Assembly (NCBI GenBank): GCA_963766995.1
Contig: CAVYCE010000002.1
Coordinates: 484,841-548,840, forward strand
Origin: Bog-473 sp963766995
GTDB taxonomy: Bacteria; Actinomycetota; Acidimicrobiia; Acidimicrobiales; RAAP-2
Direction: 5' to 3'
Length of the DNA stretch: 64,000 bases
Shown: positions 53,332 to 62,014 of the stretch, piece after piece
Layout of the letters: each line of letters opens with the position of its first letter
Position numbering within the stretch: position 1 is the stretch's first letter
Made by a program: the position numbers and the translations under genes
Notes under the pieces: generated by a model
Database searches by the model: none
What the model saw: the letters and a program-made list of their open reading frames with translations, nothing else
What the model was told of the DNA's origin: nothing

Positions 53332-53430
53332 ATCGGAAAGCCTTTCATTTGAGGCCCGATATTCACTTCATTTAGGTAACCAAACTGGGGGGCACGTCAA
53401 ATCGGAAACCAAACCTTCAGCAGACCCCTC

Positions 53431-53991
53431 GATGATGGACTAGCACAACGCATTAGAACCAAGAGCAACTACGGCTGGGAGCACTACGGCAAGGTCGATG
53501 CCTGTGAAGAGCTGCTCGGTCGCCTAAGCAGTCTCGAAGAGGATGAGGCGCTGTTCGGAATCAAAGGTCCACAGTTGTCCGCCGCCCTAATGCATCCGTG
53601 GGTGTGGGGTGTGGCGGCATCGTTGTGGGATGACGGTTACCGACGAGAAGCGGTTCAGGCTGCAGCCACCGCCGTGTTCGACTCCCATTTGCCAGCCAAG
53701 CTGGGCGTGCCCAAAGGCGTGCAGCCCCGGGATCTGGCTAACGCCTTCTCAACTGACCCACCGACCGCGACCCAGCCGCGCTTGCGCCTACCCGACTACA
53801 CGCCTGGCGATAAGGATTGGACCAGTGCGCATGACGGAGCGAAGTTCCTCGGGTTCGCCTGCGCTGCGGGAGTTCGAAATCTCACAACTCACAGCGTCGA
53901 TCAACCGGTCGAACAGGTTGCGCTTGAGGCGTTGGCCGCACTCAGCCTCTTCTCTCGATGGTCGGATGAAGCGACGGTGGAAACGATCTGA
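53431..53991 (+). pseudogene. TIGR02391-family protein, 5' end lost at the IS element
   Basis: An open frame runs from the IS edge to TGA 53991 without a good start in its first 48 codons (DDGLAQRIRTKSNYGWEHYG and on). The later part, from about 53575, is typical of TIGR02391 (Ymh) proteins: LMHPWVWGVAASLWDDGYRR, FSTDPP, FLGFACAAGVRNLTTH. The upstream half of the gene is absent, so the IS or a linked deletion removed it. A TTG at 53575 could allow a short product. Function of the family is unknown; members are frequent in islands. Confidence 0.65.
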
Positions 53992-54080
53992 ATCTGCGAT
54001 ACCTAGGCAGCGTCAGCCTTTTGAGCAGCGGGGCCGGTGGAGCACACCGTAGTTGGTTACCGCCAAGACCCGCGCGTTTT

Positions 54081-54926
54081 CTACGGGAAGAACGGTTGGA
54101 ATTGGGGAAGTAGTTCATCCTCTATGAGGTAGATCAGGCGCGCCAGAAGCGGTACAACCAGCCTTTCAGCCCCTGGCGAGTCCTTGGTCAACCTCAGGAA
54201 TGTCTCGAACTTCAAGTGTTCATCCGGATCGGTTCGGGGCGGGTCATAGTGGACTACCGCCACGAGTGCCCCATCCCGAATATGTGCCCCCGTAAATCTG
54301 ATGGAGGGCGGATTGATCTGCAGGCTAATGCTTTCTCCGAAGTTAGCGACCATTGGAGTCGACTCGTAGTGGGTTTGAGCCGCATGAATTGCGGTGGCAG
54401 CCACGACCAATTCCCGGTGCTTATCAGTATTGTCGAGGTCACTGAGGACGCCCGATAATTCACCTATGTCGGATTGCCGGTAGGGCTGCACTTCCTCGAT
54501 CATTCGCAGTGCGGCAGGGTCGAGTCCACCTGCGATGCTGAAATCAGTTGGAATCCTGCGACGTGGTCTATTGGCCCACTTAGGGAGCTGAAAGCAATCA
54601 GTCGTCGATGGAGTGGAATGGAGAATCGGGAAGGACGTACGTGCCGTAGGGCTGTGTCCATTTGCGATTACGAGCTGACATGCAAGATGGTCAAGCGCTG
54701 ATCGAAGGTTGTGGGCGCAGTCTCCTACAAGGGCGCTCCATTGGTCATTGATTGCAATCGAACCTTTGGCTCGGTATAAGTGCTTGCTCCCACCGTCGAC
54801 CACCTGCGGATCGAATGAAAAACTACTGGCATTGCAATCGTCATCGAAAACCTTGGCAAGATTCTGCAAATGCTCGGAAGCGCGACTGATTTTCAGCTTT
54901 ATCCCGTGGAGACTCGCATCAGGCAT
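54081..54926 (-). CDS. Conserved hypothetical protein with an HNLRSALDHLA motif
   Basis: A 281-aa protein; ATG 54926 is chosen because the frame upstream is low in coding bias. The N-terminal helix (IKLKISRASEHLQNLAKVF) and the motif GDCAHNLRSALDHLACQLV are typical of an orphan family common in actinobacteria and islands. SDLDNTDKHRELVVAATA is a second conserved block. No catalytic site is evident. Confidence 0.65.
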   Translation of the reverse strand: MPDASLHGIKLKISRASEHLQNLAKVFDDDCNASSFSFDPQVVDGGSKHLYRAKGSIAINDQWSALVGDCAHNLRSALDHLACQLVIANGHSPTARTSFPILHSTPSTTDCFQLPKWANRPRRRIPTDFSIAGGLDPAALRMIEEVQPYRQSDIGELSGVLSDLDNTDKHRELVVAATAIHAAQTHYESTPMVANFGESISLQINPPSIRFTGAHIRDGALVAVVHYDPPRTDPDEHLKFETFLRLTKDSPGAERLVVPLLARLIYLIEDELLPQFQPFFP

Positions 54927-55085
54927 GAGACAACATACGCTCGAAGACCGGCCTGCCATCTCGACGGCGTTCGGGAGGGGAATCCTCGAGTTCAAGGTGC
55001 TCTCTGATCCGGGCACTTGTCTAGCCGCTCCGGTCCATATCGGGTTCGAGCTGGCTGACGACGTGGCTGCACCACGCACCTAACG

Positions 55086-55190
55086 GTGCCCACCCTGCTC
55101 GTCTGCGATCAGGATTGCTTCGTGCGCTTTGCCCACGTTCAGCTCGACTACACCGAGATCGCCGACACCATCGCCGCGTTGCCAAGCTGA
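55086..55190 (+). pseudogene. Remnant resembling the C-terminus of a peroxiredoxin-like protein
   Basis: A 35-codon end fragment reads VPTLLVCDQDCFVRFAHV then QLDYTEIADTIAALPS before TGA. The pattern (strand, Asp-x-Asp turn, strand, DY, helix) is that of the last 35 residues of AhpC/TSA-family proteins. Nothing upstream continues it. Evidence is weak because the piece is short. Confidence 0.35.
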
Positions 55191-55201
55191 CATAGTCGGG
55201 G

Positions 55202-55524
55202 GCGAGTTGAACCCGAAATCCGTCAGAAATTTCGCTATACGGTATTTCACCGCTTTTCACTACTCTCATGCCGCCTCCAGGCACGATTAGAGCGACTTTG
55301 GGGAGCCAAAAGGGGAGCCACGCAGAGCGGACTCCTGCGAACGCCTGCGAACTCGTGCGAACGGCAAGTCCAGCGTGAGGGCACAATTTCGGACGCCTGC
55401 GAACGCCTACGAACACCGAAAACCGACTCCGCAGAGCTTGGGTCCAGCTCAGGCGGACTCGTGCGAACGCCTACGAACGCCTGCGAACGACCTCTCAACG
55501 CTGCAGTTTTCGGGTTCAACTCGC
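55202..55524. repeat. Element bounded by 17-bp inverted repeats with 10-bp-phased GCGAAC units
   Basis: The arms are GCGAGTTGAACCCGAAA (55202-55218) and its exact reverse complement (55508-55524). Inside are direct repeat copy 2 and eight (G/A)CGAAC units at 55337, 55347, 55357, 55399, 55409, 55463, 55473 and 55483, exactly 10 bp apart within each of three groups. The first 124 bp match 63874-63998. The arms share TTTCGGGTTC with the T arm of the tRNA-Lys at 48166. Confidence 0.75.
55300..55325 (+). repeat. 26-bp direct repeat, copy 2
   Basis: GGGGAGCCAAAAGGGGAGCC plus ACGCAG. Part of a longer (about 125 bp) similarity with 63874-63998. Confidence 0.85.
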
Positions 55525-55742
55525 TTTTCAGCTGAGGATCCGAGACGGAGGTCGACTTCCACTGTATTCCATTACTTCATGTTGAACACCCCGTTTCTGG
55601 TCCAATCCCAATACCTCACTGGTCGCAAATGGAACTCATCGGCCCCAGTTGTCACGACTCGCTCGCACTAGGTGACCTGACGTTCGGGGCCTTTCCGGAG
55701 CGACCATCGCGTGGAAGACTCTTGCCAGTTGATTGAAACGGG

Positions 55743-56495
55743 GTGGCCGTGGACAGAATCCGACAACACCGAAACCTGGTCGCTATCGCTGCAGCGCTTC
55801 TCCTCCCCCTTGGTGTCGCGGCCGTCCTCGTCCCTTTCCGTTCCAGCTTCGCCAACACGGCCTCGGCCCTCGTCCTCGTTGCGGTTGTGGTGGCCGTGGC
55901 TGTCATCGGCAATCGAATAGCGGGGTTCTTGGCCACCGTTTCTGCCACCGTGTGGTTTGACTTCTTCCTCACTCGCCCCTACCTGCGATTGTCCATGACG
56001 CACCGCCCCGATATCGAGACCGCAGTGAGCTTGTTGGTGGTGGGCATGGTCGTCACCGAGCTGGCCGCGCGAAATCGGCACCACTACCAGTGGGCGCACG
56101 AAGAGTCCGACTACGTCGGTCTCATTCATAGTCTCTCGGAGCTGTCGGCTTCGGGTGCGCCCAGGGAAGCAGTCATTCAGCAGGCCCGGACCGAGCTCAT
56201 CGAGTTGCTCCATCTGCGTGCCTGTCGCTACGAATCTGAGTCATCGGGACGCCGCACAGTTCGCATCGAGAGTGACGGGCACGTGCTGCTTGGGGGCAAT
56301 GTGTGGAATGTCGATCGCATGGGCCTACCCGGGCCTGAAATGGAATTACTCGTCCAAGGACGCGGACGAACGCAGGGGCGCTTCGTCCTTACCCCTACAC
56401 CTGGCATTCCGGTGTCGCTCGAGCGTCGAGTGGTCGCCGTGGCCATCGCTGATCAGGTCGGTGCCGCGCACCGGCTGCAGCTTCGTTCGGCCTGA
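55743..56495 (+). CDS. DUF4118 (KdpD-like transmembrane) protein
   Basis: A 250-aa membrane protein. The first half is the KdpD-type DUF4118 domain with three to four helices and the conserved ATVSATVWFDFFLTRPYLRL segment. The second half is a GAF-like cytoplasmic part (EAVIQQARTELIELLHLRACRYE) without a kinase. GTG 55743 or 55749 is the start. KdpD sensors read potassium or turgor; a kinase-less form may be a truncated sensor. It is convergent with the exchanger gene. Confidence 0.8.
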   Translation: MAVDRIRQHRNLVAIAAALLLPLGVAAVLVPFRSSFANTASALVLVAVVVAVAVIGNRIAGFLATVSATVWFDFFLTRPYLRLSMTHRPDIETAVSLLVVGMVVTELAARNRHHYQWAHEESDYVGLIHSLSELSASGAPREAVIQQARTELIELLHLRACRYESESSGRRTVRIESDGHVLLGGNVWNVDRMGLPGPEMELLVQGRGRTQGRFVLTPTPGIPVSLERRVVAVAIADQVGAAHRLQLRSA

Positions 56496-56517
56496 TTGGC
56501 CCAACCCAAGAAACAGC

Positions 56518-57531
56518 TCACGAAGTGGCGAGCAGCGCGGCCACGAAGACCGCGTAGGCCCCGATGATCAACCACCCCGACCAGCGTCGTAACCCACGGC
56601 CGAAGTAGGCGAGCACCAGCGTCAACACCGTGAGCCCGACATACCACCCGGCCACAAGGAGTCCCGAACCCGAAGGCGTAGCCAATCCAATGAAGGCGGC
56701 CGGGATCAAGAGTCCGGCGGCCACGTTGATGGTGTTGGAGTTCAAGGCTGTGCTGAGTGCAGCTGCTCCTCGGCCCCGCCGGGCCAAGAAGACGGCAGCT
56801 ACGGCGTTGGGCAAGCTGGTGACCGCCGCTAAGACGAGTCCACCGACCACAATCTCGGCCACCCCGTAGCGGCGTCCGAGTGTGGAGGCCCCCTGCTCCA
56901 TGGTGGCGCTGGCGACGACGACGACGACGAATGCGCCGAGCGCAGTGACCACATCTTTGTTGGTGCCGCGCTGGGGGCGGATGGCTTCTTCGAGTTCAGC
57001 CTCCTCCTCGACAACCGCCGCCGTGAGCCAGGTCGCCCAGGCCGCCGGCAGGGGCAGGGCCGTGAGCACTCGTCGATGGGCGCCGAGGACCACCGCATAG
57101 GCGACGAGGACGGCGAGGACCAGCACCAGGCCGGCCGCCAAGGGCACCACGCCGGCCACGGTCGCGAGACAGACCACGGCCATGAAGACAGCGACGGTGC
57201 CGCCGAGGACCACCACCTTTCGATGCAGCGCGATCGCACCGGCCACCACAGCACCAAGACCAAGCAGCGCGGCCAGGTTGAACACGTTGGAACCAATGAC
57301 CACTCCGGCCCCGATCGTCCGTTGGTGGTGCAATAGTGCCGTGACCGAGGCGGTGATCTCGGGGGCATCGGCGGCCAAGGCGGCTACCAAGCCGAGTAGG
57401 GCTTCTGAGAGCCCGAACCGTTCACCGACGCGCTCGAGCCGCGAGACCAGCACCCAACTGGTGGCCAGGCTGACGATGGCACCGACCACAAAGGCGGCAA
57501 ACGAGAGCCCTACGTGCACCGAGCGCTCCAT
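56518..57531 (-). CDS. Sodium/calcium exchanger-family antiporter
   Basis: A 337-aa inner-membrane protein with about ten helices in two inverted halves. Alpha-repeat 1 is LVAALAADAPEITASVTALL plus GSNVFNLAALLGLG. Alpha-repeat 2 is LVLAAVTSLPNAVAAVFLA plus ALNSNTINVAAGLL. The acidic residue of repeat 1 (PE) is kept; the matching residue of repeat 2 is Asn (PN), so coupling or ion choice may differ from calcium exchangers. ATG 57531 is preferred to GTG 57546. Confidence 0.87.
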   Translation of the reverse strand: MERSVHVGLSFAAFVVGAIVSLATSWVLVSRLERVGERFGLSEALLGLVAALAADAPEITASVTALLHHQRTIGAGVVIGSNVFNLAALLGLGAVVAGAIALHRKVVVLGGTVAVFMAVVCLATVAGVVPLAAGLVLVLAVLVAYAVVLGAHRRVLTALPLPAAWATWLTAAVVEEEAELEEAIRPQRGTNKDVVTALGAFVVVVVASATMEQGASTLGRRYGVAEIVVGGLVLAAVTSLPNAVAAVFLARRGRGAAALSTALNSNTINVAAGLLIPAAFIGLATPSGSGLLVAGWYVGLTVLTLVLAYFGRGLRRWSGWLIIGAYAVFVAALLATS

Positions 57532-57696
57532 CGTCGTGCCCACCACGCGCTGATGAGTGCATCGGGTTTCAAGGCGTCAGGGCAGACCACTGCTTGGCAC
57601 ATGTGAGTTCCTCTCGCGAACGAACGCTGTGCCGACCAGGCTTCCCGGCTCTCCGACCATCAGGTTACTGGTCGCCTCGCGGGCCGGCGGAACGGG

Positions 57697-59775
57697 TCAC
57701 GCAGTTGGGGCAGGAGGCGCGTCAACTTCGCCCAACACCCCGAGGTCGCCTGCTTGACCGAGCACGGAGAGGTGATCTCCCGCTGCGAACTCAGTGTCGC
57801 CGTTTGGCACGAAGGTTTGGTCGCCTCGCGTGATCGACGTGATCAACAAACCGCTGGGCAACTGGGCCCGGCGCAATGTCTGTCCGACAATCGGCGAACG
57901 GGCGCCAATGGTGACCAACGCCGCTCCGGTCATCGTTCCCATCTCGCTCAGTCGCTCCGCACTGGCGGCCAGTTCGCTTCGATACGCACCAACGACATCG
58001 GAGATGGCCAGCGTGCCGACCACTCGGCGCTCACCGTCGAGCACGGGGACCCACGACACCGGTGCTTCGGTCAGGCTTTCCAGTGCCACGTCGAGTCGGC
58101 TGTTGAGCGAGACCGTCGGTGCGCCGGCATCGGCCAGGTCACCGACGGCGCGGTGATCCTCGATTGCTGCAAGCTGGGTTCGTGACACGGTGCCTTCGAA
58201 CCGACCGTTGCCATCAACCACTGGAGCGCCGCCCAGACCGGCTCGGTCCATGGCGTCCAAGGCGTCAGTGCGGTCTCGTTTCGCCTTGAGCACCACTCGG
58301 GGTTTGGCCATGGCACGAGCAGTTCCGATGGCGGCGAGCAGTGGAAGCCCGGCCAGGAGCCGCTGGGCCGGGGCGTCGGCCCGGCTCTTCAGCTGGCTGC
58401 GGTAGATGGTGTCATCGCCTTGGCGGACGATGAGCCACGAGATGCCGACTGCCACCATGGCCGGCGTAATGATCGACAGGCTCCCCGTCATTTCGGCCAC
58501 CATCAACATGACGGCCAATGGCGCCCGTGAGATGCCCCCGAAGCAGCTCATCATGCCGACGATCACATAGGGGGCTGGGCTGTGGCCCATGGAGGGAAAG
58601 ACCGGCTCGAACAGGCGCCACACCGACGCACCCAGAAAGGCCCCGATCACCATGCCGGGTCCGAAGATGCCGCCTGATCCTCCAGAGCCGATCGATAGCC
58701 CAGTCGCCACGATCCGGGCCAGCGGGAGGATCAACACGATCCACAACGGAATGGCCAGCAGGCCATGGCCCAGACTGTCTTGTACCCAGCCATAGCCGGT
58801 GCCGAGCACCTCGGGGATGGCGATGCCGATGGTGCCAACCAGGAGGCCTCCGATGGCCGGGTTGACCCAGCGGGGCCAGGGAAGGCGATGGAACAGGTCG
58901 ACCATTCCATAGAAACTCTTGGCATAGAGGAGTCCGACCAGGCCAGCCAACAGACCAATCAGCGCGAACCAGATCAACTGGATCGGGTCGGTGAAGTGAT
59001 AGCTCGACACGTAGCCGAAGAGGGGCGAGAAGCCCTCGACCGAGCTGAAGACGACGTAGCTGACGGCTGAGGCAATGAAGCAGGGCAATAGTGCGGCCGG
59101 CTCGAAGTCGTCGCGGTAGAGGATCTCGGTGGCCAGCACTGCCCCGCCCAAAGGCGCACCGAAGATGGCACCGATGCCCGACCCAATGCCGGTCGCCACA
59201 GCAATGCGTCCGTCGGCCGGTTCGAGGTCCAACACCCGGGCCAGCAGCGAGCCGAAACCAGCGCTGATCTGACCGGTGGGTCCCTCTCGCCCGCCCGAAC
59301 CGCCCGAACCAATGGTGAGCGCTGAGGCGACGATCTTCACCACCACGGCCCGAAAGCGCACGCCGCGGGGATTGTGGTGCACGGCCGAGATGGCGGCATC
59401 GGTGCCGTGACCTTCGGCTTCGGGAGCGAACCGATAGACGAGGAGCGCACCGAGGAGGGCCCCGATACCCGCCACGATGGGAAGGGCCCAGGGCCGGGCC
59501 GCCGAGGCCGAAGCATGGCGGGCGCCCTCACCGACCGGGGTCGGGACCCTGTAGCCAGCCAAGACACCCAAGAAGAAATGGGTGCTGAAGGTCAGGGCCT
59601 CGTAGAAGACGATGGCGCCAAGGCCGGCCACTGCACCAATGAGGACACCGAGCACCGTCCACTTCTTGAGGTAGGAAGCCGCCGAGACCCATCGGCCGGC
59701 ACGGGCGCTTAGTCCCCGAGCCCAGGTGGCCCGAGCCGAGTGGGACGTCGTCGCGGGCTCGCTCAAAGATCCCAT
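57697..59775 (-). CDS. ClC-family chloride channel/antiporter with CBS and RCK_C domains
   Basis: A 692-aa membrane protein. The ClC core has GSGGSGGREGPTGQ (gating Glu present), GIGSGIGAIFGAPLGGA and GSGGSGGIFGPGMVIGAFLG. A CBS pair follows (about residues 500-615) and an RCK_C/TrkA-C domain ends the protein (TSITRGDQTFVPNGDTEFAAGD). The gating Glu favours Cl-/H+ exchange. Start overlaps the MarR gene by 13 bp, so the two form one unit and MarR likely controls it. Confidence 0.93.
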   Translation of the reverse strand: MGSLSEPATTSHSARATWARGLSARAGRWVSAASYLKKWTVLGVLIGAVAGLGAIVFYEALTFSTHFFLGVLAGYRVPTPVGEGARHASASAARPWALPIVAGIGALLGALLVYRFAPEAEGHGTDAAISAVHHNPRGVRFRAVVVKIVASALTIGSGGSGGREGPTGQISAGFGSLLARVLDLEPADGRIAVATGIGSGIGAIFGAPLGGAVLATEILYRDDFEPAALLPCFIASAVSYVVFSSVEGFSPLFGYVSSYHFTDPIQLIWFALIGLLAGLVGLLYAKSFYGMVDLFHRLPWPRWVNPAIGGLLVGTIGIAIPEVLGTGYGWVQDSLGHGLLAIPLWIVLILPLARIVATGLSIGSGGSGGIFGPGMVIGAFLGASVWRLFEPVFPSMGHSPAPYVIVGMMSCFGGISRAPLAVMLMVAEMTGSLSIITPAMVAVGISWLIVRQGDDTIYRSQLKSRADAPAQRLLAGLPLLAAIGTARAMAKPRVVLKAKRDRTDALDAMDRAGLGGAPVVDGNGRFEGTVSRTQLAAIEDHRAVGDLADAGAPTVSLNSRLDVALESLTEAPVSWVPVLDGERRVVGTLAISDVVGAYRSELAASAERLSEMGTMTGAALVTIGARSPIVGQTLRRAQLPSGLLITSITRGDQTFVPNGDTEFAAGDHLSVLGQAGDLGVLGEVDAPPAPTA

Positions 59776-60251
59776 CCAGTACTCCAGTCCTGCTCAGGCA
59801 CTTCACCCGCAGATTCGGCCAGCTGCGCCAAGGCGGTTGCCACCGAACGCTGGGTCTTTGGTGGAATCGAGGCCAGAAGTTCAGCGATCTCGACTCGCCG
59901 CCGGGCCGAGACGGCGTCAATCAGTGCTCGTCCGGCCTCAGTCAGCCCAATGCGGACCTGGCGACGATCTTTGTGATCAGTCCGCCGTCGCACCAACCCT
60001 TTTCTGACCAGGCGATCGCATAAGCGAGAGGCGGTTGGCGCGGTGACTGCGACCGCTTCGGCCAGCGTCGCCATGGTTTGGGGCCCGCGGGATGCGAGAA
60101 CGACCAGCGAGCGGTACTGCGTGAGTGTGACTTCATCTCCCGCGTCAGCCAAGGACCTGGCTGCAATGGCCACCAGTACGCGGCTGGCGCTGAGCACAGC
60201 ATCTACGACTGAGTCTTGAGAGAAATTGGCGTCCGATTCACTTACATGCAC
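59763..60251 (-). CDS. MarR-family regulator
   Basis: A 162-aa winged-helix regulator. The wHTH spans TLAEAVAVTAPTASRLCDRLVRKGLVRR (split: TLAEAVAVTAPTASRLCDRL and VRKGLVRR), followed by the wing DHKDRRQVRIGLTEAGRALI. It is first in the ClC operon, with overlapping coding ends. The ligand is unknown. In the 293 bp up to the next gene I see no clear operator or riboswitch. Confidence 0.92.
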   Translation of the reverse strand: MHVSESDANFSQDSVVDAVLSASRVLVAIAARSLADAGDEVTLTQYRSLVVLASRGPQTMATLAEAVAVTAPTASRLCDRLVRKGLVRRRTDHKDRRQVRIGLTEAGRALIDAVSARRRVEIAELLASIPPKTQRSVATALAQLAESAGEVPEQDWSTGWDL

Positions 60252-60544
60252 TAGCTAAGTATTGCATAGGCTATCTTCTTGCCGATATCCGTTCCGACCG
60301 TGACCTTGAGTGGGGCCAAATCGGGAGATCTCCCGGGGATCATGGCGGCCACTCCATAAACATCGGGGCCGGGTGCCGCACTCCTGTCCGTCAGGGACCT
60401 TCGGCTTGCTAAAGCTCTCACTACCAGGGCGAGTCTTCTCGGGGTGGTTCTACGGCAACTGATCGTCGGTGGACGGCGGAACACAAGCGGTTCAGCCGTT
60501 GGAGCTGAGCTCGGCGTCGTGGATGACGCAGGCGAGCGATCCGC
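60252..60544. other. Intergenic region upstream of the MarR-ClC unit
   Basis: About 290 bp. A 77-codon minus-strand frame (60251-60484) has no family features and starts too close to the MarR ATG. The fluoride-riboswitch core expected before some ClC genes was looked for and not seen. Confidence 0.5.
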
Positions 60545-61504
60545 TTAGCGATCGGACTCCAACCGGCGAGGCTCAGGGCGATGTTCGGTGATGAAGCGGT
60601 GGATGGCCTCGTTGGCGTGGTCCTGAAACGATGAGTTGGCCAGGTCGGGGAGGAAGTCTGCTTGGTTGACCATGGGACCTATAAGCGTGTTGGCCGCGCT
60701 GGCGTAGAACACGCCGCTCGACAAGGTCGGGTCGGTGACGCCGTCGACCAGTCGCTTCGCGCCCACGTCAAGTTTGTGGGAGAGACCCAGGGTCGGCAGG
60801 ATGTATTTGGCCCCGATACGCATCGGCAATGGGAGGTCACTGGCCGCTTGGGTGCCAGTGGTGTTGCCGGGGCTTACGGTGATGAAGCGGCGGTCTGGGT
60901 ATTGGCGGGCCAGGTAGGCCATCCACAGGGCACCAATGTACTTGGCCTGCCCGAAAGCCATGTTGAAGTCCGCTTTTTTGCCGACGAAATAGCTGCCGTC
61001 GATCATTGTGGCGAACTCGTCGGCGGAGTGTGAGACGAACGTTGGCGGCTTCATCCGCAACTTCGGGACCCCCCTGACTGCTTCACTTCCGGCGAAGACC
61101 GCTGCCTCGCCGAGTCGATCTTCTTTCAAGAGCCCTTCGAGGAGGACGACGTGGCCAAGGACGTTCGTGGCGAACCCGGTGGTGACACCGTCAGCGGTCA
61201 AGCCGAACGTCTGCGGGCCAATGACACCAGCGTTCATGACCAGCGCGTCGACGGATCCATTGATCGCGTCGAGGCCGGCGCGGACCGAATCCAGATTGGC
61301 GACGTCCATGAGAACGATGTCGAAGATGCGCCGGCCGGTCGTTGCTTCGAGCTCGGCCTGTGCCGCTGTCGCCCGGTCTCGGTTCCGGCATGCCAGGTAG
61401 ATGCGCGCGATCTCGGGACGTGACGCCAGTTGCCGGGCCACCTCCTTGCCGATTCCAACGTTGGCGCCTGTGATCAACACGGTCTTTTCCAGGGTTGTAC
61501 TCAT
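60545..61504 (-). CDS. Short-chain dehydrogenase
   Basis: A 319-aa SDR of the protochlorophyllide-reductase/retinol-dehydrogenase-like branch. The cofactor motif is TGANVGIGKEVARQL, then NAGV; the YxxxK motif is not in the usual place: the region after GSEAVRG has few Tyr and the likely pair is in QAKYIGALWMAY. Substrate unknown. Upstream spacing of 140 bp to DUF1330. Confidence 0.85.
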   Translation of the reverse strand: MSTTLEKTVLITGANVGIGKEVARQLASRPEIARIYLACRNRDRATAAQAELEATTGRRIFDIVLMDVANLDSVRAGLDAINGSVDALVMNAGVIGPQTFGLTADGVTTGFATNVLGHVVLLEGLLKEDRLGEAAVFAGSEAVRGVPKLRMKPPTFVSHSADEFATMIDGSYFVGKKADFNMAFGQAKYIGALWMAYLARQYPDRRFITVSPGNTTGTQAASDLPLPMRIGAKYILPTLGLSHKLDVGAKRLVDGVTDPTLSSGVFYASAANTLIGPMVNQADFLPDLANSSFQDHANEAIHRFITEHRPEPRRLESDR

Positions 61505-61645
61505 TGGTATGTCCTCTCATTTTCTGTGGGCCCAGTCAGGCTGGACAGCCTTGCCAGGTTGCGTCCACCGGTCTTTTCGGGTTGCTATAGACCCGCTGCG
61601 GGTCGTCGAGCACGTGGGCACCGGGTGAATCTGGAGTCACCTCGA

Positions 61646-61939
61646 TCAGCTAGGCAGGCCGTCGAGCAAGCTGAAACGGGCATCCATCGCGACACCTCGG
61701 ACATCGATCAGCTGCTGGTATTCAGGCGAGTTGTACCACTTGAGTACCGTCTCACGGTCGGGAAACCGCATGAGTGCTCCTGAAGTGAGCGAGCCATCGC
61801 CGTGGAGGACTTCCCAGTTGCTGTTGGCGAGAGGCTCCCCTCCGTGCTCTTTGGCCGTCTGCCCAGCAAAGGGGGCGTATTTCTCACGGTACGTTCCCGG
61901 GTCCTTAACCGTGAATTCGACAATTACGTATGCGCTCAT
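61646..61939 (-). CDS. DUF1330 protein
   Basis: A 97-aa ferredoxin-like (ABM) fold protein. It begins AYVIVEFTVKDPGTYREKY and has LMRFPDRETVLKWYNSPEYQ, the family hallmark. Often near SDR and detoxification genes; function not defined. Confidence 0.93.
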   Translation of the reverse strand: MSAYVIVEFTVKDPGTYREKYAPFAGQTAKEHGGEPLANSNWEVLHGDGSLTSGALMRFPDRETVLKWYNSPEYQQLIDVRGVAMDARFSLLDGLPS

Positions 61940-62014
61940 GTGGATACTCCTTCAGTTGTTAGTTGTGATCTGTGTTGTAGGTCGTTCGCTCTTTAACGTC
62001 ACCGCCGACGGGTG

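Larger units (their letters stand above)
52106..53430 (-). mobile_element. IS3-family insertion sequence
   Basis: About 1.3 kb with orfA and orfB in the usual overlap, bounded by inverted repeats. The left repeat begins GAGGGGTCTGCTGAAGG at 52106 and matches the reverse of the right end through 53430 for 27 bp without mismatch, then imperfectly to about 60 bp including TTTGACGTGCCCCC. No clear 3-4 bp target duplication was found, so the exact ends may be a few bases inside. Confidence 0.85.
54927..55742. other. Non-coding junction between the two accessory modules
   Basis: This 816-bp stretch holds a short gene remnant (55086-55190), the inverted-repeat-bounded element (55202-55524) with direct repeat copy 2, and about 210 bp (55525-55742) in which I see no gene or recognisable structure. 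Confidence 0.6.

Noticed and set aside
55337..55488. GCGAAC repeats as a CRISPR array
   Set aside because: Units are 6-7 bp with 10-bp periodicity, no 25-40 bp repeats or unique spacers, and no cas genes.
55375..55671. 98-codon + strand frame in the repeat element
   Set aside because: Composition follows the repeats and no family resemblance was found.
60251..60544. Fluoride riboswitch or small gene upstream of the MarR-ClC unit
   Set aside because: Conserved riboswitch core not seen and the 77-codon frame has no support; the ClC sequence also lacks obvious fluoride-channel features.
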